Positions 32,941 through 40,835 of a DNA stretch of 43,512 nt are shown in pieces (the stretch's first letter is position 1; each line of letters starts with the position of its first letter). The DNA lies in assembly GCA_902825855.1 (NCBI GenBank), contig CADECW010000062.1:1-43512 (forward strand). Reading direction: 5' to 3'. The notes beneath the pieces were generated by a model that saw only the letters and a list, made by a program, of their open reading frames with translations, ran no database searches and was not told the origin of the DNA. Origin of the DNA: an uncultured Rhodospirillales bacterium. Its GTDB lineage: Bacteria > Pseudomonadota > Alphaproteobacteria > Reyranellales > Reyranellaceae. The translations under genes were made by a program, and so were the position numbers.

Positions 32941-33990
32941 ATGGCCAACGCACCGACCGTCGAGCGACAGCGCCGAGCTTACGTGCCCAATGACGCCTGG
33001 CTGGCCAAGCGACCGAAGGAGCCGATCCTCGAGCCCGATCTGCCGATCGTCGACCCGCACCATCACCTGTGGGACCACGCCAACCATCGCTACCTGCTGG
33101 ACGAGCTGCTGGCCGATACCGCCACCGGCCACAACATCACCCACACGGTCTATATCGACTGCCGCTCGATGTACCGCGCCGACGGGCCGAAGGAGATGAA
33201 GCCGGTAGGCGAGACCGAGTTCGTCAACGGCATTGCCGCCATGAGCGCCAGCGGTATCTACGGACCGACGCGGGCCTGCGCCGGCATCATCTCCTATGTC
33301 GACATGAGCCTCGGTGCGCGCGCGCGCAGTGTGCTCGAGGCGCACGTCGTGGCAGGCAACGGCCGTTTCCGCGGCATCCGCCATTCCGGCGGCTGGGATC
33401 CCAGTCCGGACGTACGCAACGCCCATACGAACCCGCCGCAGGGCCTCTACGCCCAGGCCGACTACCGCGCCGGTGTGGCCGAGCTTGGAAAGCTCGGTCT
33501 CACCTACGAGGCCTGGCAGTACCATCCGCAGGTGAAGGAAGTCACGGCGCTGGCAAAGGCCGTGCCCGGCACCACCATGATCCTGAACCACTGCGGCGGT
33601 CCGCTGGGCATCGGACCCTATGCCGGCAAGACCGATGCGGTGTTCGCCGCCTGGAAGTCGGACATGACCGAGCTGGCGCAATGCCCCAACGTCGTGGTGA
33701 AGCTCGGCGGGCTCGGCATGGATATCGGCCCGTTCGTCGAGCACATGCAGCGGCCTGCTCCGCCCTCCTCGCAGGACATCGCCGCCGCCTGGGGTCCTTG
33801 GATCAAGACCTGCATCGAAGCCTTCGGCGCCGACCGCTGCATGTTCGAAAGCAATTTCCCGGTCGACAAGATTTCCAACGGCTACGCCACGTTGTGGAAC
33901 GCGTTCAAGCTGATGGCCGCGGGCGCGTCGGCGAGCGAGAAGACGGCCTTGTTCAGCGGCACGGCAAAGCGCGTATACAATTTGTCATGA
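32941..33990 (+). CDS. Amidohydrolase family protein (COG3618-like TIM-barrel hydrolase)
   Basis: A 349-residue metal-dependent hydrolase of the amidohydro_2 superfamily. The metal motif VDPHHHLWD is near residue 37-45 with the double His typical of the COG3618 group (lactonases and related). ILNHCGG near 197 provides a barrel His, and FGADRCMFESNFPVDK near 298 holds the C-terminal block where the usual metal Asp is replaced by Ser/Asn (ESNFP), as in this subgroup. GGAGGAG lies just before the ATG. It shares a divergent upstream region with a Crp/Fnr gene that contains a CRP-type site. The fused acyl-CoA carboxylase starts 54 bases downstream and may be co-transcribed. Confidence 0.9.
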   Translation: MANAPTVERQRRAYVPNDAWLAKRPKEPILEPDLPIVDPHHHLWDHANHRYLLDELLADTATGHNITHTVYIDCRSMYRADGPKEMKPVGETEFVNGIAAMSASGIYGPTRACAGIISYVDMSLGARARSVLEAHVVAGNGRFRGIRHSGGWDPSPDVRNAHTNPPQGLYAQADYRAGVAELGKLGLTYEAWQYHPQVKEVTALAKAVPGTTMILNHCGGPLGIGPYAGKTDAVFAAWKSDMTELAQCPNVVVKLGGLGMDIGPFVEHMQRPAPPSSQDIAAAWGPWIKTCIEAFGADRCMFESNFPVDKISNGYATLWNAFKLMAAGASASEKTALFSGTAKRVYNLS

Positions 33991-34044
33991 CCTCTGGACC
34001 GCGCGCTGGAAGTGCGCGGCACGGAAGAGTCCGAGGAGATAGCA

Positions 34045-37000
34045 ATGTTCAAGCGCGTCCTGATCGCCAATCGCGGAGAGATCGCGATCCGCATCGCCCG
34101 GGCGGCGGCGTCGCTCGGCGTCGATTCGGTGGCGGTTTTCACCCGGCCCGATTCGATGTCGCTCCACACAAAGCTGGCGGACGCCGCGCGCGAAATTGGC
34201 GGGGATGCAATATCCGGCTATCTCGACGTCGAAGCGATCATCGCTGCCGCCAAAGCCAGCGGCAGCGATAGCGTCCATCCCGGCTACGGCTTCCTGTCGG
34301 AGAACACCTTCTTTGCGGAGCGCTGCAAGGCAGAGGGACTGCATTTCATCGGGCCCTCTCCGAAGAGCCTCAAATTGTTCGGCGACAAGGTCGCCGCCCG
34401 GGCGTTCGCGCAAGCCCAGGGAATTCCCGTCATTCCCGGGACGCCTGCACAATCTTCGGCCGAAGAGGCCAAGGAGAGCGCCAAGACCATCGGCTATCCG
34501 GTGATGCTGAAAGCCTCGGCCGGCGGCGGCGGGCGCGGCATGCGCGTGGTGACCAAGGCCGACGAGATGGACGACGCTTTCGCGCGCTGCCAGAGCGAGG
34601 CGGAAGCGGCCTTCGGCGATCGTGCCGTGTTCCTGGAGAAAATCGTGCCCAGGCCGCGCCATATCGAGGTCCAGGTGCTGGGCGACGGCAAGGGCGTCGT
34701 GCACCTCTACGAACGCGACTGCTCGGTGCAGCTGCGTAACCAGAAGGTCGTCGAAGTGGCGCCCGCACCCAACCTCGACGGCGGCCTGCGGCAGCGCATC
34801 CTCGACGATGCCGTCAAGCTCGCCCGTGCAGCTGAATACGAGAATGCCGGTACGGTCGAATTCCTGGTCAATCCCGAGACCGCCGAGCACTTCTTCATCG
34901 AGTGCAATCCGCGTATCCAGGTCGAGCACACCATCACCGAGCAGGTCACGGGCTTCGACCTGGTCGAGGCGCAGTTCCGCATCGCCGCCGGCGCCACCCT
35001 TGCCGCACTCGGCCTTGCGGACCAGAAGGCGGTCGGCACACCGCGCGGTTTTGCCGTCCAGGCGCGCGTGGTGGCCCAGGGCACCGGCACGCTCAGCGCC
35101 TATCGCGAACCGACGGGTCCGGGCGTGCGGGTCGATGCCTGTGGCTATGTCGGGCTGGCGCCGCCGCCGCAATTCGATCCCCTGCTCGCCAAGCTCATAT
35201 GCCAGTCCAGCTCGTCCGGCTGCTTCGCTTCTGCTGTCGATCGCACGCGCCGCGCGCTCGACGAGTTCCATATCGTCGGCGTGCCCACCAATGGCGACCA
35301 GCTACGCGCGATCCTGGCGCATCCCGAGTTCCGCGCGGGGAACGCGCGGACGACGTTGCTTGCCGAGGCGATCGAGCCCGCCAAGGCAAAGACAGGCGCG
35401 ATTCAATTCCTCGACCAGCAGGTTGCCGGCCTGGGGCGCGGCCGAGGCGCCGGCGCTCCACCTCCCCGCCCCTTGCCGGTGCCGACCGGGCACGAGGCCA
35501 TCGAGAGTCCGCATGCGGGCTCAGTCGTCGCTATCAACGCGCGCGAAGGATCAGAGGTGAAGGCGGGCGACCTGCTGTTCGTCGTCAGCGCCATGAAAAT
35601 GGAGACGTCCGTCGCGGCGCCCTGCTCCGGCACCATCGCCACGCTGGCACAGCTCGCCGTCGGTGACGTGGTCGACGGCGGCCGGATTCTCGCCGTGATC
35701 AAGCCGGCCGCCGGTGCTACCAGGACTGCTCCGGTGCCAGCAGCCGACGAAGGCTGGACGCCTATGCTGGACAAGCTCGTCGCATTGCAGGAGATCGCTC
35801 ACAAGCGGCTGGCACCGGGCTCGAAAGACCCGGGCGTGGTGCGCCAGCGCAATCGCCGCAAGCTCACCTGCCGCGAGCGCATCGACGGGCTGCTCGACCC
35901 CGGCAGCTTCCGCGAGGTCGGCAGCCTGGCAGGGTTCGCCACCTTCGATGAGGACGGCAACGTTGCCGAGTTCACGCCGGCCAGCCATGTCGGCGGCCAG
36001 GGCCGCATCGACGATCGGCCATGCATCGTCTGCGCCGACGACTTCACCTCGCGCGGCGGCCATGCCGACGGCGCGATCGGCCACAAGTCGCGCTATCTCG
36101 ACCAGCTTTCGATCGAACTGCGGACACCGTCGATCCGCCTGCTCGACGGCTCGTCGGGGGGCGGCAGTGTCGCCACAATGGTACCGAAGCAGGACGGCTC
36201 AGCCTCGGCCAAGGAGAGCACCGGAGCCATCAAGGCCGGCCGGCCGCGCGTGGTCGGCGGCGGCGGCTCGTTCCTGCCCGGCCACCTCGGCAGCACCTTC
36301 TACACCGAGCAGCTCGCCTCGGTGCCGGTAGTCAACGTGCTTTTGGGCAGCGTGGTCGGTATCGGCGCGGCCAAGGCGGTGCTGGGCCACTTCTCGGTGA
36401 TGGTACGGGACATCTCCCAGCTCTTCGTCGCCGGTCCGCCGGTGGTAAGCCATGCCATGGGCTACGACGTCACGAAGGAAGACCTCGGCGGCTGGCACAT
36501 CCACTGCCGCAACGGCTCGGTCGACAATCTCGCCGAGTCCGAGGAAGAAGCGATGGCGCAGACGCGGCGTTTCCTGTCGTACCTGCCGTCGAGCGTATAC
36601 GAAGCGCCGCCGGTCGCGACATCCGCCGATCCCGCCGATCGGCGCGAGGAGGAACTGCTGACCCTGGTGCCGCGCAAGCGCACGGCGACCTTCGACATCC
36701 GCCGCGCCATCCGACTGCTGGCCGACAAGGACTCGTTCTTCGAAATCGGGCCGCTGTGGGGCACCGACCAGGTCACCGGCTTGGTGCGCATGAATGGCTA
36801 TCCGATGGGTGTCATCGCCTCGGACAGCCGGCACGTGAACGGCGGCGCGCTGACCGCAGACGGTTGCGACAAGCTGAAACGCCATCTCGACGTCTGCGAC
36901 CTCTTCCACTTGCCGGTGCTCAACCTGGTGGACAATCCGGGCTTCGCCGTCGGCATCGAGCACGAAATCGCCGGCACGATCCGCAAGGGCGGCGAATGGA

Positions 37001-37401
37001 TGGTGGCCTTCGCCCAGGTCACGGTGCCGATCTTCACCGTGCTGATGCGGCGCAGCTTCGGCGTTGCCGGCAACAACTACGCGACGCCGCGCTCGGCGGC
37101 GTCGGCGCGCGTCACGTGGCCGTCGGCCGATGTCGGTGGCATCCCGCCCGAGGGCGGCATCGAGGCAGCCTACAAGCGCCAGCTTGCCGAGGCAGCCGAT
37201 CCCGCCGCACTCCGCGCCGAGATCAATGCTCGCATCGAGAGCGTGCGCGGACCGATCGGACCGCTCAACCGTTTCGAGATCGAGGAGATGATCGACCCGC
37301 GCGACACGCGCCGGCGCGCCTGCGAATGGGTTGCCGACGCCTGGCGCCTGATCAGCCAGCCGGCGCGGCTGGTGCCGCGGTCGCTGCAGTTCAGGCCCTA
37401 A
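34045..37401 (+). CDS. Single-chain acyl-CoA carboxylase (biotin carboxylase + BCCP + carboxyltransferase fusion)
   Basis: An 1118-residue fusion. Residues 1-450 are biotin carboxylase: LIANRGEIAIRI at 6-17, the ATP-grasp loop KASAGGGGRGMRVV near 155, and ECNPRIQVEHTITEQ near 290 with the catalytic Arg. Residues about 490-560 are the biotinyl domain, with Lys518 in SAMKMET. Residues about 575-1118 are a fused carboxyltransferase: DGSSGGGSVATM near 705 and LVDNPGFAVGIEHE near 960 form the oxyanion holes, and the second half carries the alpha-type crotonase repeat. Most bacteria use separate subunits; this layout matches the single-chain long-chain acyl-CoA carboxylases known from mycobacteria. 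Substrate unknown. ATG at 34045 has CGAGGAGATAGCA upstream and directly starts the BC domain. Confidence 0.95.
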   Translation: MFKRVLIANRGEIAIRIARAAASLGVDSVAVFTRPDSMSLHTKLADAAREIGGDAISGYLDVEAIIAAAKASGSDSVHPGYGFLSENTFFAERCKAEGLHFIGPSPKSLKLFGDKVAARAFAQAQGIPVIPGTPAQSSAEEAKESAKTIGYPVMLKASAGGGGRGMRVVTKADEMDDAFARCQSEAEAAFGDRAVFLEKIVPRPRHIEVQVLGDGKGVVHLYERDCSVQLRNQKVVEVAPAPNLDGGLRQRILDDAVKLARAAEYENAGTVEFLVNPETAEHFFIECNPRIQVEHTITEQVTGFDLVEAQFRIAAGATLAALGLADQKAVGTPRGFAVQARVVAQGTGTLSAYREPTGPGVRVDACGYVGLAPPPQFDPLLAKLICQSSSSGCFASAVDRTRRALDEFHIVGVPTNGDQLRAILAHPEFRAGNARTTLLAEAIEPAKAKTGAIQFLDQQVAGLGRGRGAGAPPPRPLPVPTGHEAIESPHAGSVVAINAREGSEVKAGDLLFVVSAMKMETSVAAPCSGTIATLAQLAVGDVVDGGRILAVIKPAAGATRTAPVPAADEGWTPMLDKLVALQEIAHKRLAPGSKDPGVVRQRNRRKLTCRERIDGLLDPGSFREVGSLAGFATFDEDGNVAEFTPASHVGGQGRIDDRPCIVCADDFTSRGGHADGAIGHKSRYLDQLSIELRTPSIRLLDGSSGGGSVATMVPKQDGSASAKESTGAIKAGRPRVVGGGGSFLPGHLGSTFYTEQLASVPVVNVLLGSVVGIGAAKAVLGHFSVMVRDISQLFVAGPPVVSHAMGYDVTKEDLGGWHIHCRNGSVDNLAESEEEAMAQTRRFLSYLPSSVYEAPPVATSADPADRREEELLTLVPRKRTATFDIRRAIRLLADKDSFFEIGPLWGTDQVTGLVRMNGYPMGVIASDSRHVNGGALTADGCDKLKRHLDVCDLFHLPVLNLVDNPGFAVGIEHEIAGTIRKGGEWMVAFAQVTVPIFTVLMRRSFGVAGNNYATPRSAASARVTWPSADVGGIPPEGGIEAAYKRQLAEAADPAALRAEINARIESVRGPIGPLNRFEIEEMIDPRDTRRRACEWVADAWRLISQPARLVPRSLQFRP

Positions 37402-37423
37402 CCAGGTTCAGGAGGAAGCCGGG

Positions 37424-37921
37424 CTACCAGTTGCGGAACCCGTTGTTCCAGCCGTTACCCCAAGGGCCACCGAATATTCCCCCCAGGAGCCCGCCGATGA
37501 TGCCGCCGTTGCCCCAGCCGCCGTTGGGCCAACCGTTGCCCCATCCGCCGTTGTGCCAACCGTTGCCCCAACCGCCGTTGTGCCAGCCGTTGCCCCAGCC
37601 GCCATTGTGCCAGCCGCCGTTATGCCAACCACCGTTGTGCCAGCCGCCGTTGCGCCAACCGTTGCCCCACCAGGCAAGCTTGGTCTCGGGATCGACGCCG
37701 ACATAGGGTTCGGATTTTTCCATTGCCTCTTTCCAGGCATCCGCCACCGACCCGCGCAGTGCTTCCAGTCGAGCAGCGACCGATTTGTCCTGCGCCGGCG
37801 CCTCGGTCGTCGCCGCGGCCGCGTCGGCAGCGGCAAGCGCGATCGACAGTCCCATGACGCCGCTCGGCAGCAAGCTGGCCAGAGCCTCGACTGAACGACG
37901 GTCCTTGGGCTTATCAGTCAT
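37424..37921 (-). CDS. Trp-x-Asn repeat protein, candidate GrrA/OscA-like cyclophane RiPP precursor
   Basis: A 165-residue protein with two unlike halves. Residues 1-80 look like a leader: a charged start (MTDKPKDRRS), a hydrophobic Ala-rich stretch at 15-39, and a helical part with KSVAARLEALRGSVADAW. Residues 84-165 are almost only Gly, Trp, Asn and His, in units GGWHN and GGWGNGWHN. Fifteen aromatic-x-Asn triads occur (positions 85, 89, 94, 99, 104, 109, 113, 118, 122, 127, 131, 136, 154, 158, 162); only the first Trp of WW, a Phe at 150 and the last Trp fall outside. Such triads are the substrates of radical-SAM cyclophane synthases (triceptides; GrrA/OscA). No maturase is in the window. 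GAGGGA lies 8 bases before the ATG. A structural Gly/Trp-rich protein is the alternative. Confidence 0.7.
   Translation of the reverse strand: MTDKPKDRRSVEALASLLPSGVMGLSIALAAADAAAATTEAPAQDKSVAARLEALRGSVADAWKEAMEKSEPYVGVDPETKLAWWGNGWRNGGWHNGGWHNGGWHNGGWGNGWHNGGWGNGWHNGGWGNGWPNGGWGNGGIIGGLLGGIFGGPWGNGWNNGFRNW
37501..37672 (-). repeat. Tandem 15/27-base repeats encoding GGWHN and GGWGNGWHN
   Basis: Near-tandem coding repeats within the Trp-x-Asn protein gene; on the plus strand the recurring strings are CCGTTGTGCCA and CCGTTGCCCCA. Third-position changes (for example GCCATTGTGCCA, CCGTTATGCCAACC) preserve the encoded residues, which suggests selection on the protein rather than recent DNA slippage alone. 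Confidence 0.85.
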
Positions 37922-37950
37922 GCATCATTCCCTCGAGCCGCGAGCTTGCC

Positions 37951-38472
37951 CTACTCCTGCGGATAGCGCCATGGCTTGCTGGGCTGCTTCGCGCTCTCGT
38001 CGATCGTCCATTGAGGTATGGCGATCCCCGGACCAACGTCGGAGAAGACCATGCGGACCCGCGTGCCGACGCCGACCTTGCGCACCATGTCGGGCGGCGC
38101 AAGGGCGCCGTCTGGTGTTGTGAGATTGCCGACCACGCGCAGTGCCTCGTGCTCGGTCGGCTTGCCCTTCTGGGTGTCGAGGTCGACCACCAGGATGAGA
38201 TAGGGCGTATGCGCCTTGAACGCCGGCTGAATGGCGTGATGGACCTCGGTGTAGGAATGGACCTCGCCCTTGGCGTCGACCGGCACCCATTCCGACTTGG
38301 GGCTGGTGCACCAGGGGCACGCCGTCGTCGGCGGATAGCGCAACAGCCCGCACGCGCTGCATTTCTGAAGATGGAACGAATGCTGGGCGCAATGCTTGAA
38401 GAAGGCGAGATTCTCGACGTCGAGGTCATTGATGTCGAGTGGCATGCCGAGATAGGTGGCCTGGACTCCCAT
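37951..38472 (-). CDS. DUF35 zinc-ribbon/OB-fold protein (acyl-CoA-associated)
   Basis: A 173-residue DUF35-type protein. The N-terminal helices (LDVENLAFFKHCAQHSFHLQKC) lead to a rubredoxin-like zinc ribbon with C-x2-C and C-x2-C (KCSACGLLRYPP, ACPWC) at about residues 38-58. The C-terminal OB fold begins near WVPVDAKGEVHSYTEVHH. DUF35 proteins pair with thiolase-like proteins and form the CoA-binding part of the complex, as in the Ltp2/ChsH2-DUF35 aldolases of steroid side-chain breakdown. The next gene upstream is such a thiolase-like protein, 31 bases away. AGGAG lies nine bases before the ATG at 38472. Confidence 0.9.
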   Translation of the reverse strand: MGVQATYLGMPLDINDLDVENLAFFKHCAQHSFHLQKCSACGLLRYPPTTACPWCTSPKSEWVPVDAKGEVHSYTEVHHAIQPAFKAHTPYLILVVDLDTQKGKPTEHEALRVVGNLTTPDGALAPPDMVRKVGVGTRVRMVFSDVGPGIAIPQWTIDESAKQPSKPWRYPQE

Positions 38473-38503
38473 TGTTCTCACTCCTATTTTTGTTGCCTGG
38501 CCC

Positions 38504-39760
38504 TTAGCCGCGCCGCATGACCATGGCCGAGCCCGTGCCGGGATTGGCCCAGCCCAGATTGGCCGAAAGCTCGCAGTTCTTGACCTGGCGGCAGCCGCCC
38601 TCGCGATAGTCATAGGTGTGCTGGCGCTTGCCGTCGGGCCCGACAGGACATGAATCGTCCGCGTCGTGGCGAAGCTGCCGAACGTTCTCGATCACCATGT
38701 TCAGGCCATGCGTATAGCCCTCGCAGAGATGGCCCCCGCTGGTGTTGTTGGGTCGGCGGCCGCCAAGGCGAATCGTGCCGTCGCTGACGTAGTCGCCGCC
38801 CTCGCCCTTTTTGCAGAAGCCGTAATCCTCGAGCTGCAGCATCGTCGTGAAGGTGAAAGCGTCGTAGGAGCCTGTAACGTCGATGTCCTCCGGTCCGACG
38901 CCTGAGTTCGGCCACAGGATCTCGCGCGCATAGTGCCCGGCCACGGTCGAGATCGGCCCGGTCTGGTAGTGCATGTCGGTGCGCGGCTTGCTGCAGCGGC
39001 CGACGACGCCACGGATCAAGGTGCGGGGATGGCGGCAGTCCTTGGCCCGCTCGGCGCTGGTCACGACCAGGGCCGTGCCGTTGTCGGTCTCCACGCAGCA
39101 GTCGAGGAGGTGCAACGGCTTGCAGATGATGCGGCTCGACAGAACTTCATCGACGGTGAAGCGCTTCTTGTAGAAGGCCTTCGGATTGTTGGACGCGTGC
39201 TCGCTGTGGATCGCCTTGACCGAAGCCACCTGCTCGGGCCGCGTGCCGTAGTCGTACATGTGCCGCATGAAACTTGGCGCGAACATCTGGCCGGCGCTCT
39301 GCCAGCCGTAAGCGCGCATGTGCAAGGCATCACCCGACACCGGCGCTGCCGCGCGCGCGCCGGTGCCGCCGATACGCACCTGGCTGAAACCGTTCATGGC
39401 GCGGAAGATCACCACGGCCTTGCACATGCCGGCTTCCATCAGGCCGATCGCCATGCCGACCAGCGCCTCGGTCGACGAGCCGCCGCCGAACACGTCCATG
39501 TAGAAGTTGAGCCGGAGGCCCAGGTCGCCGGCGATGAAGGTCGAGAAGGTCGAATCGCCCGACTGATAGCTCAGCATGCCGTCGACCTCGGACGGCTTCA
39601 GGCCGGCGTCCTCGATGGCGTTTCGCACCGCCCAGGTGCCGAGCGCGCGCGTGGTGATGCCCGAGCCTCGGGTGTAGGTCGTTTCGCCTACGCCGACGAT
39701 GGCGTACTTGTCGCGAAGATACTTGGGACTCGTTGTGTCGGTCTCGGCCGGCATCGGCAT
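38504..39760 (-). CDS. Thiolase-superfamily protein lacking the nucleophilic Cys (Ltp2-like lipid-transfer/aldolase)
   Basis: A 418-residue thiolase-fold protein. YAIVGVGETTYTRGSG at 19-34 is the start typical of SCP-x/lipid-transfer-type thiolases. At the place of the catalytic Cys (residues 88-98) the sequence is MDVFGGGSSTE with no Cys. The GHP motif near the end is changed to GGHLCEGYTHGLN (about 358), and GSYDAFTFTTM (about 305) supplies another tyrosine. Ltp2-type aldolases show this same loss of Cys and use tyrosines for retro-aldol cleavage with a DUF35 partner; that partner follows here. So a thiolytic role is unlikely and C-C bond cleavage or formation on an acyl-CoA is a better guess. 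ATG at 39760 has GGGGAA upstream. Confidence 0.87.
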   Translation of the reverse strand: MPMPAETDTTSPKYLRDKYAIVGVGETTYTRGSGITTRALGTWAVRNAIEDAGLKPSEVDGMLSYQSGDSTFSTFIAGDLGLRLNFYMDVFGGGSSTEALVGMAIGLMEAGMCKAVVIFRAMNGFSQVRIGGTGARAAAPVSGDALHMRAYGWQSAGQMFAPSFMRHMYDYGTRPEQVASVKAIHSEHASNNPKAFYKKRFTVDEVLSSRIICKPLHLLDCCVETDNGTALVVTSAERAKDCRHPRTLIRGVVGRCSKPRTDMHYQTGPISTVAGHYAREILWPNSGVGPEDIDVTGSYDAFTFTTMLQLEDYGFCKKGEGGDYVSDGTIRLGGRRPNNTSGGHLCEGYTHGLNMVIENVRQLRHDADDSCPVGPDGKRQHTYDYREGGCRQVKNCELSANLGWANPGTGSAMVMRRG

Positions 39761-39866
39761 GGTGTTTCCCCTTTGCTTGACCCGTCGACAGTACAATACG
39801 ACGGTGAAAAGCGAACGTCGGCGTCCGCAGTCCGCATTGCGGCTTTGGCATGAGGGAGAAACAGAA

Positions 39867-40817
39867 GTGAGCTCCAACCCGTCGCGCTGGGAATCCTCGG
39901 CGCCAATCCGCTATCCAGATCCCGATATCATCGTGCTCGACCCGCGATTCCGGCACCTGGTGGTGCCGATGGCTGCAATCGAACGTATCGCCACCGGCTT
40001 CCGATTCACCGAAGGACCGGCCTACTACGGCGACGGCCGCTACCTGTTGTTTTCGGACATCCCCAATGACGCGCTGCTGCGCTGGGACGAGATCACCGGC
40101 GCGGTCGCCACGCTTCGCAACCCAGCGGGTTATCCGGACGGCAACACGCGCGACCGGCAGGGCCGGCTCATCACCTGCGAGCTCGGCAGTCGCACGCTGA
40201 CCCGCACCGAGCATGACGGCACGGTGACCGTGCTCGCCTCTTCTTTCCAGAACACGCGACTCACGGGACCGAACGACGTGGTCGTCAAATCCGACGGCTC
40301 GATCTGGTTCAGTGACAACGGCGCGGGCATCCGCGGCAACTATCTCGGCGACAAGGCGCAGAAGGAGATGCCCTATCGCGTCTATCGGCTCGATCCGCAG
40401 AGCGGCGCGCTCACCGTCGCCGTGGACGACATGGAGCGGCCGAACGGGCTCGCCTTCTCGCCCGACGAGAAGAAGCTCTATGTCGTCGACACCCCGGATG
40501 GCCCGAGGTCGACGCGCGTCTACGACGTGCAGGGCGACAAGGCAGCCAAAGGCCGGCTGTTCTTCGACGGCAACGGTTACGCCGACGGCATCCGCATCGA
40601 CACCGAGGGCAACTTATGGGCGGGCTTCTCCGGCGGCGAGGGCGAGGATGGCGTGGCGGTGTTTGCGCCGGACGGCACGCTGATCGGCCGCATCCTGCTG
40701 CCCGAGCGCTGCGCCAACCTCTGCTTCGGCGGCCGCAAGCGCAACCGCCTGTTCATGACCGCGAGCCAGTCGGTCTACGCCGTCTACGTCGAGGCGATCG
40801 GCGTCGCCGGCGGCTGA
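39867..40817 (+). CDS. SMP-30/gluconolactonase/LRE-family protein
   Basis: A 316-residue six-bladed beta-propeller lactonase-like protein. Family blocks are ATGFRFTEGPAYYGDGRYLLFSDI near 40-62 (the Glu is a metal ligand), GNTRDRQGRLITCE near 92, LTGPNDVVVKSDGSIWFSDN near 132 (Asn ligand), MERPNGLAFSPDEKKLYVVDT near 188 (Asn and Asp) and ADGIRIDTEGNLWAG near 236 (Asp). This is the full calcium/zinc ligand set, so an active lactonase is likely. The start is probably GTG at 39867, with GGGAG nine bases upstream; no upstream ATG would avoid overlapping the divergent thiolase gene. The stop is 18 bases from that of the convergent ThDP gene. Confidence 0.9.
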   Translation: MSSNPSRWESSAPIRYPDPDIIVLDPRFRHLVVPMAAIERIATGFRFTEGPAYYGDGRYLLFSDIPNDALLRWDEITGAVATLRNPAGYPDGNTRDRQGRLITCELGSRTLTRTEHDGTVTVLASSFQNTRLTGPNDVVVKSDGSIWFSDNGAGIRGNYLGDKAQKEMPYRVYRLDPQSGALTVAVDDMERPNGLAFSPDEKKLYVVDTPDGPRSTRVYDVQGDKAAKGRLFFDGNGYADGIRIDTEGNLWAGFSGGEGEDGVAVFAPDGTLIGRILLPERCANLCFGGRKRNRLFMTASQSVYAVYVEAIGVAGG

Positions 40818-40835
40818 CCTTCAAGCCGCCATGGC

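Noticed and set aside
37501..37672. CRISPR array
   Set aside because: The repeats are 15-27 bases with no unique spacers and stay in one reading frame; they encode the Gly-Trp-Asn repeats of a protein.
38504..39760. Acetyl-CoA acetyltransferase (thiolase) function
   Set aside because: The nucleophilic Cys and the GHP motif are both replaced, so normal thiolysis is unlikely.
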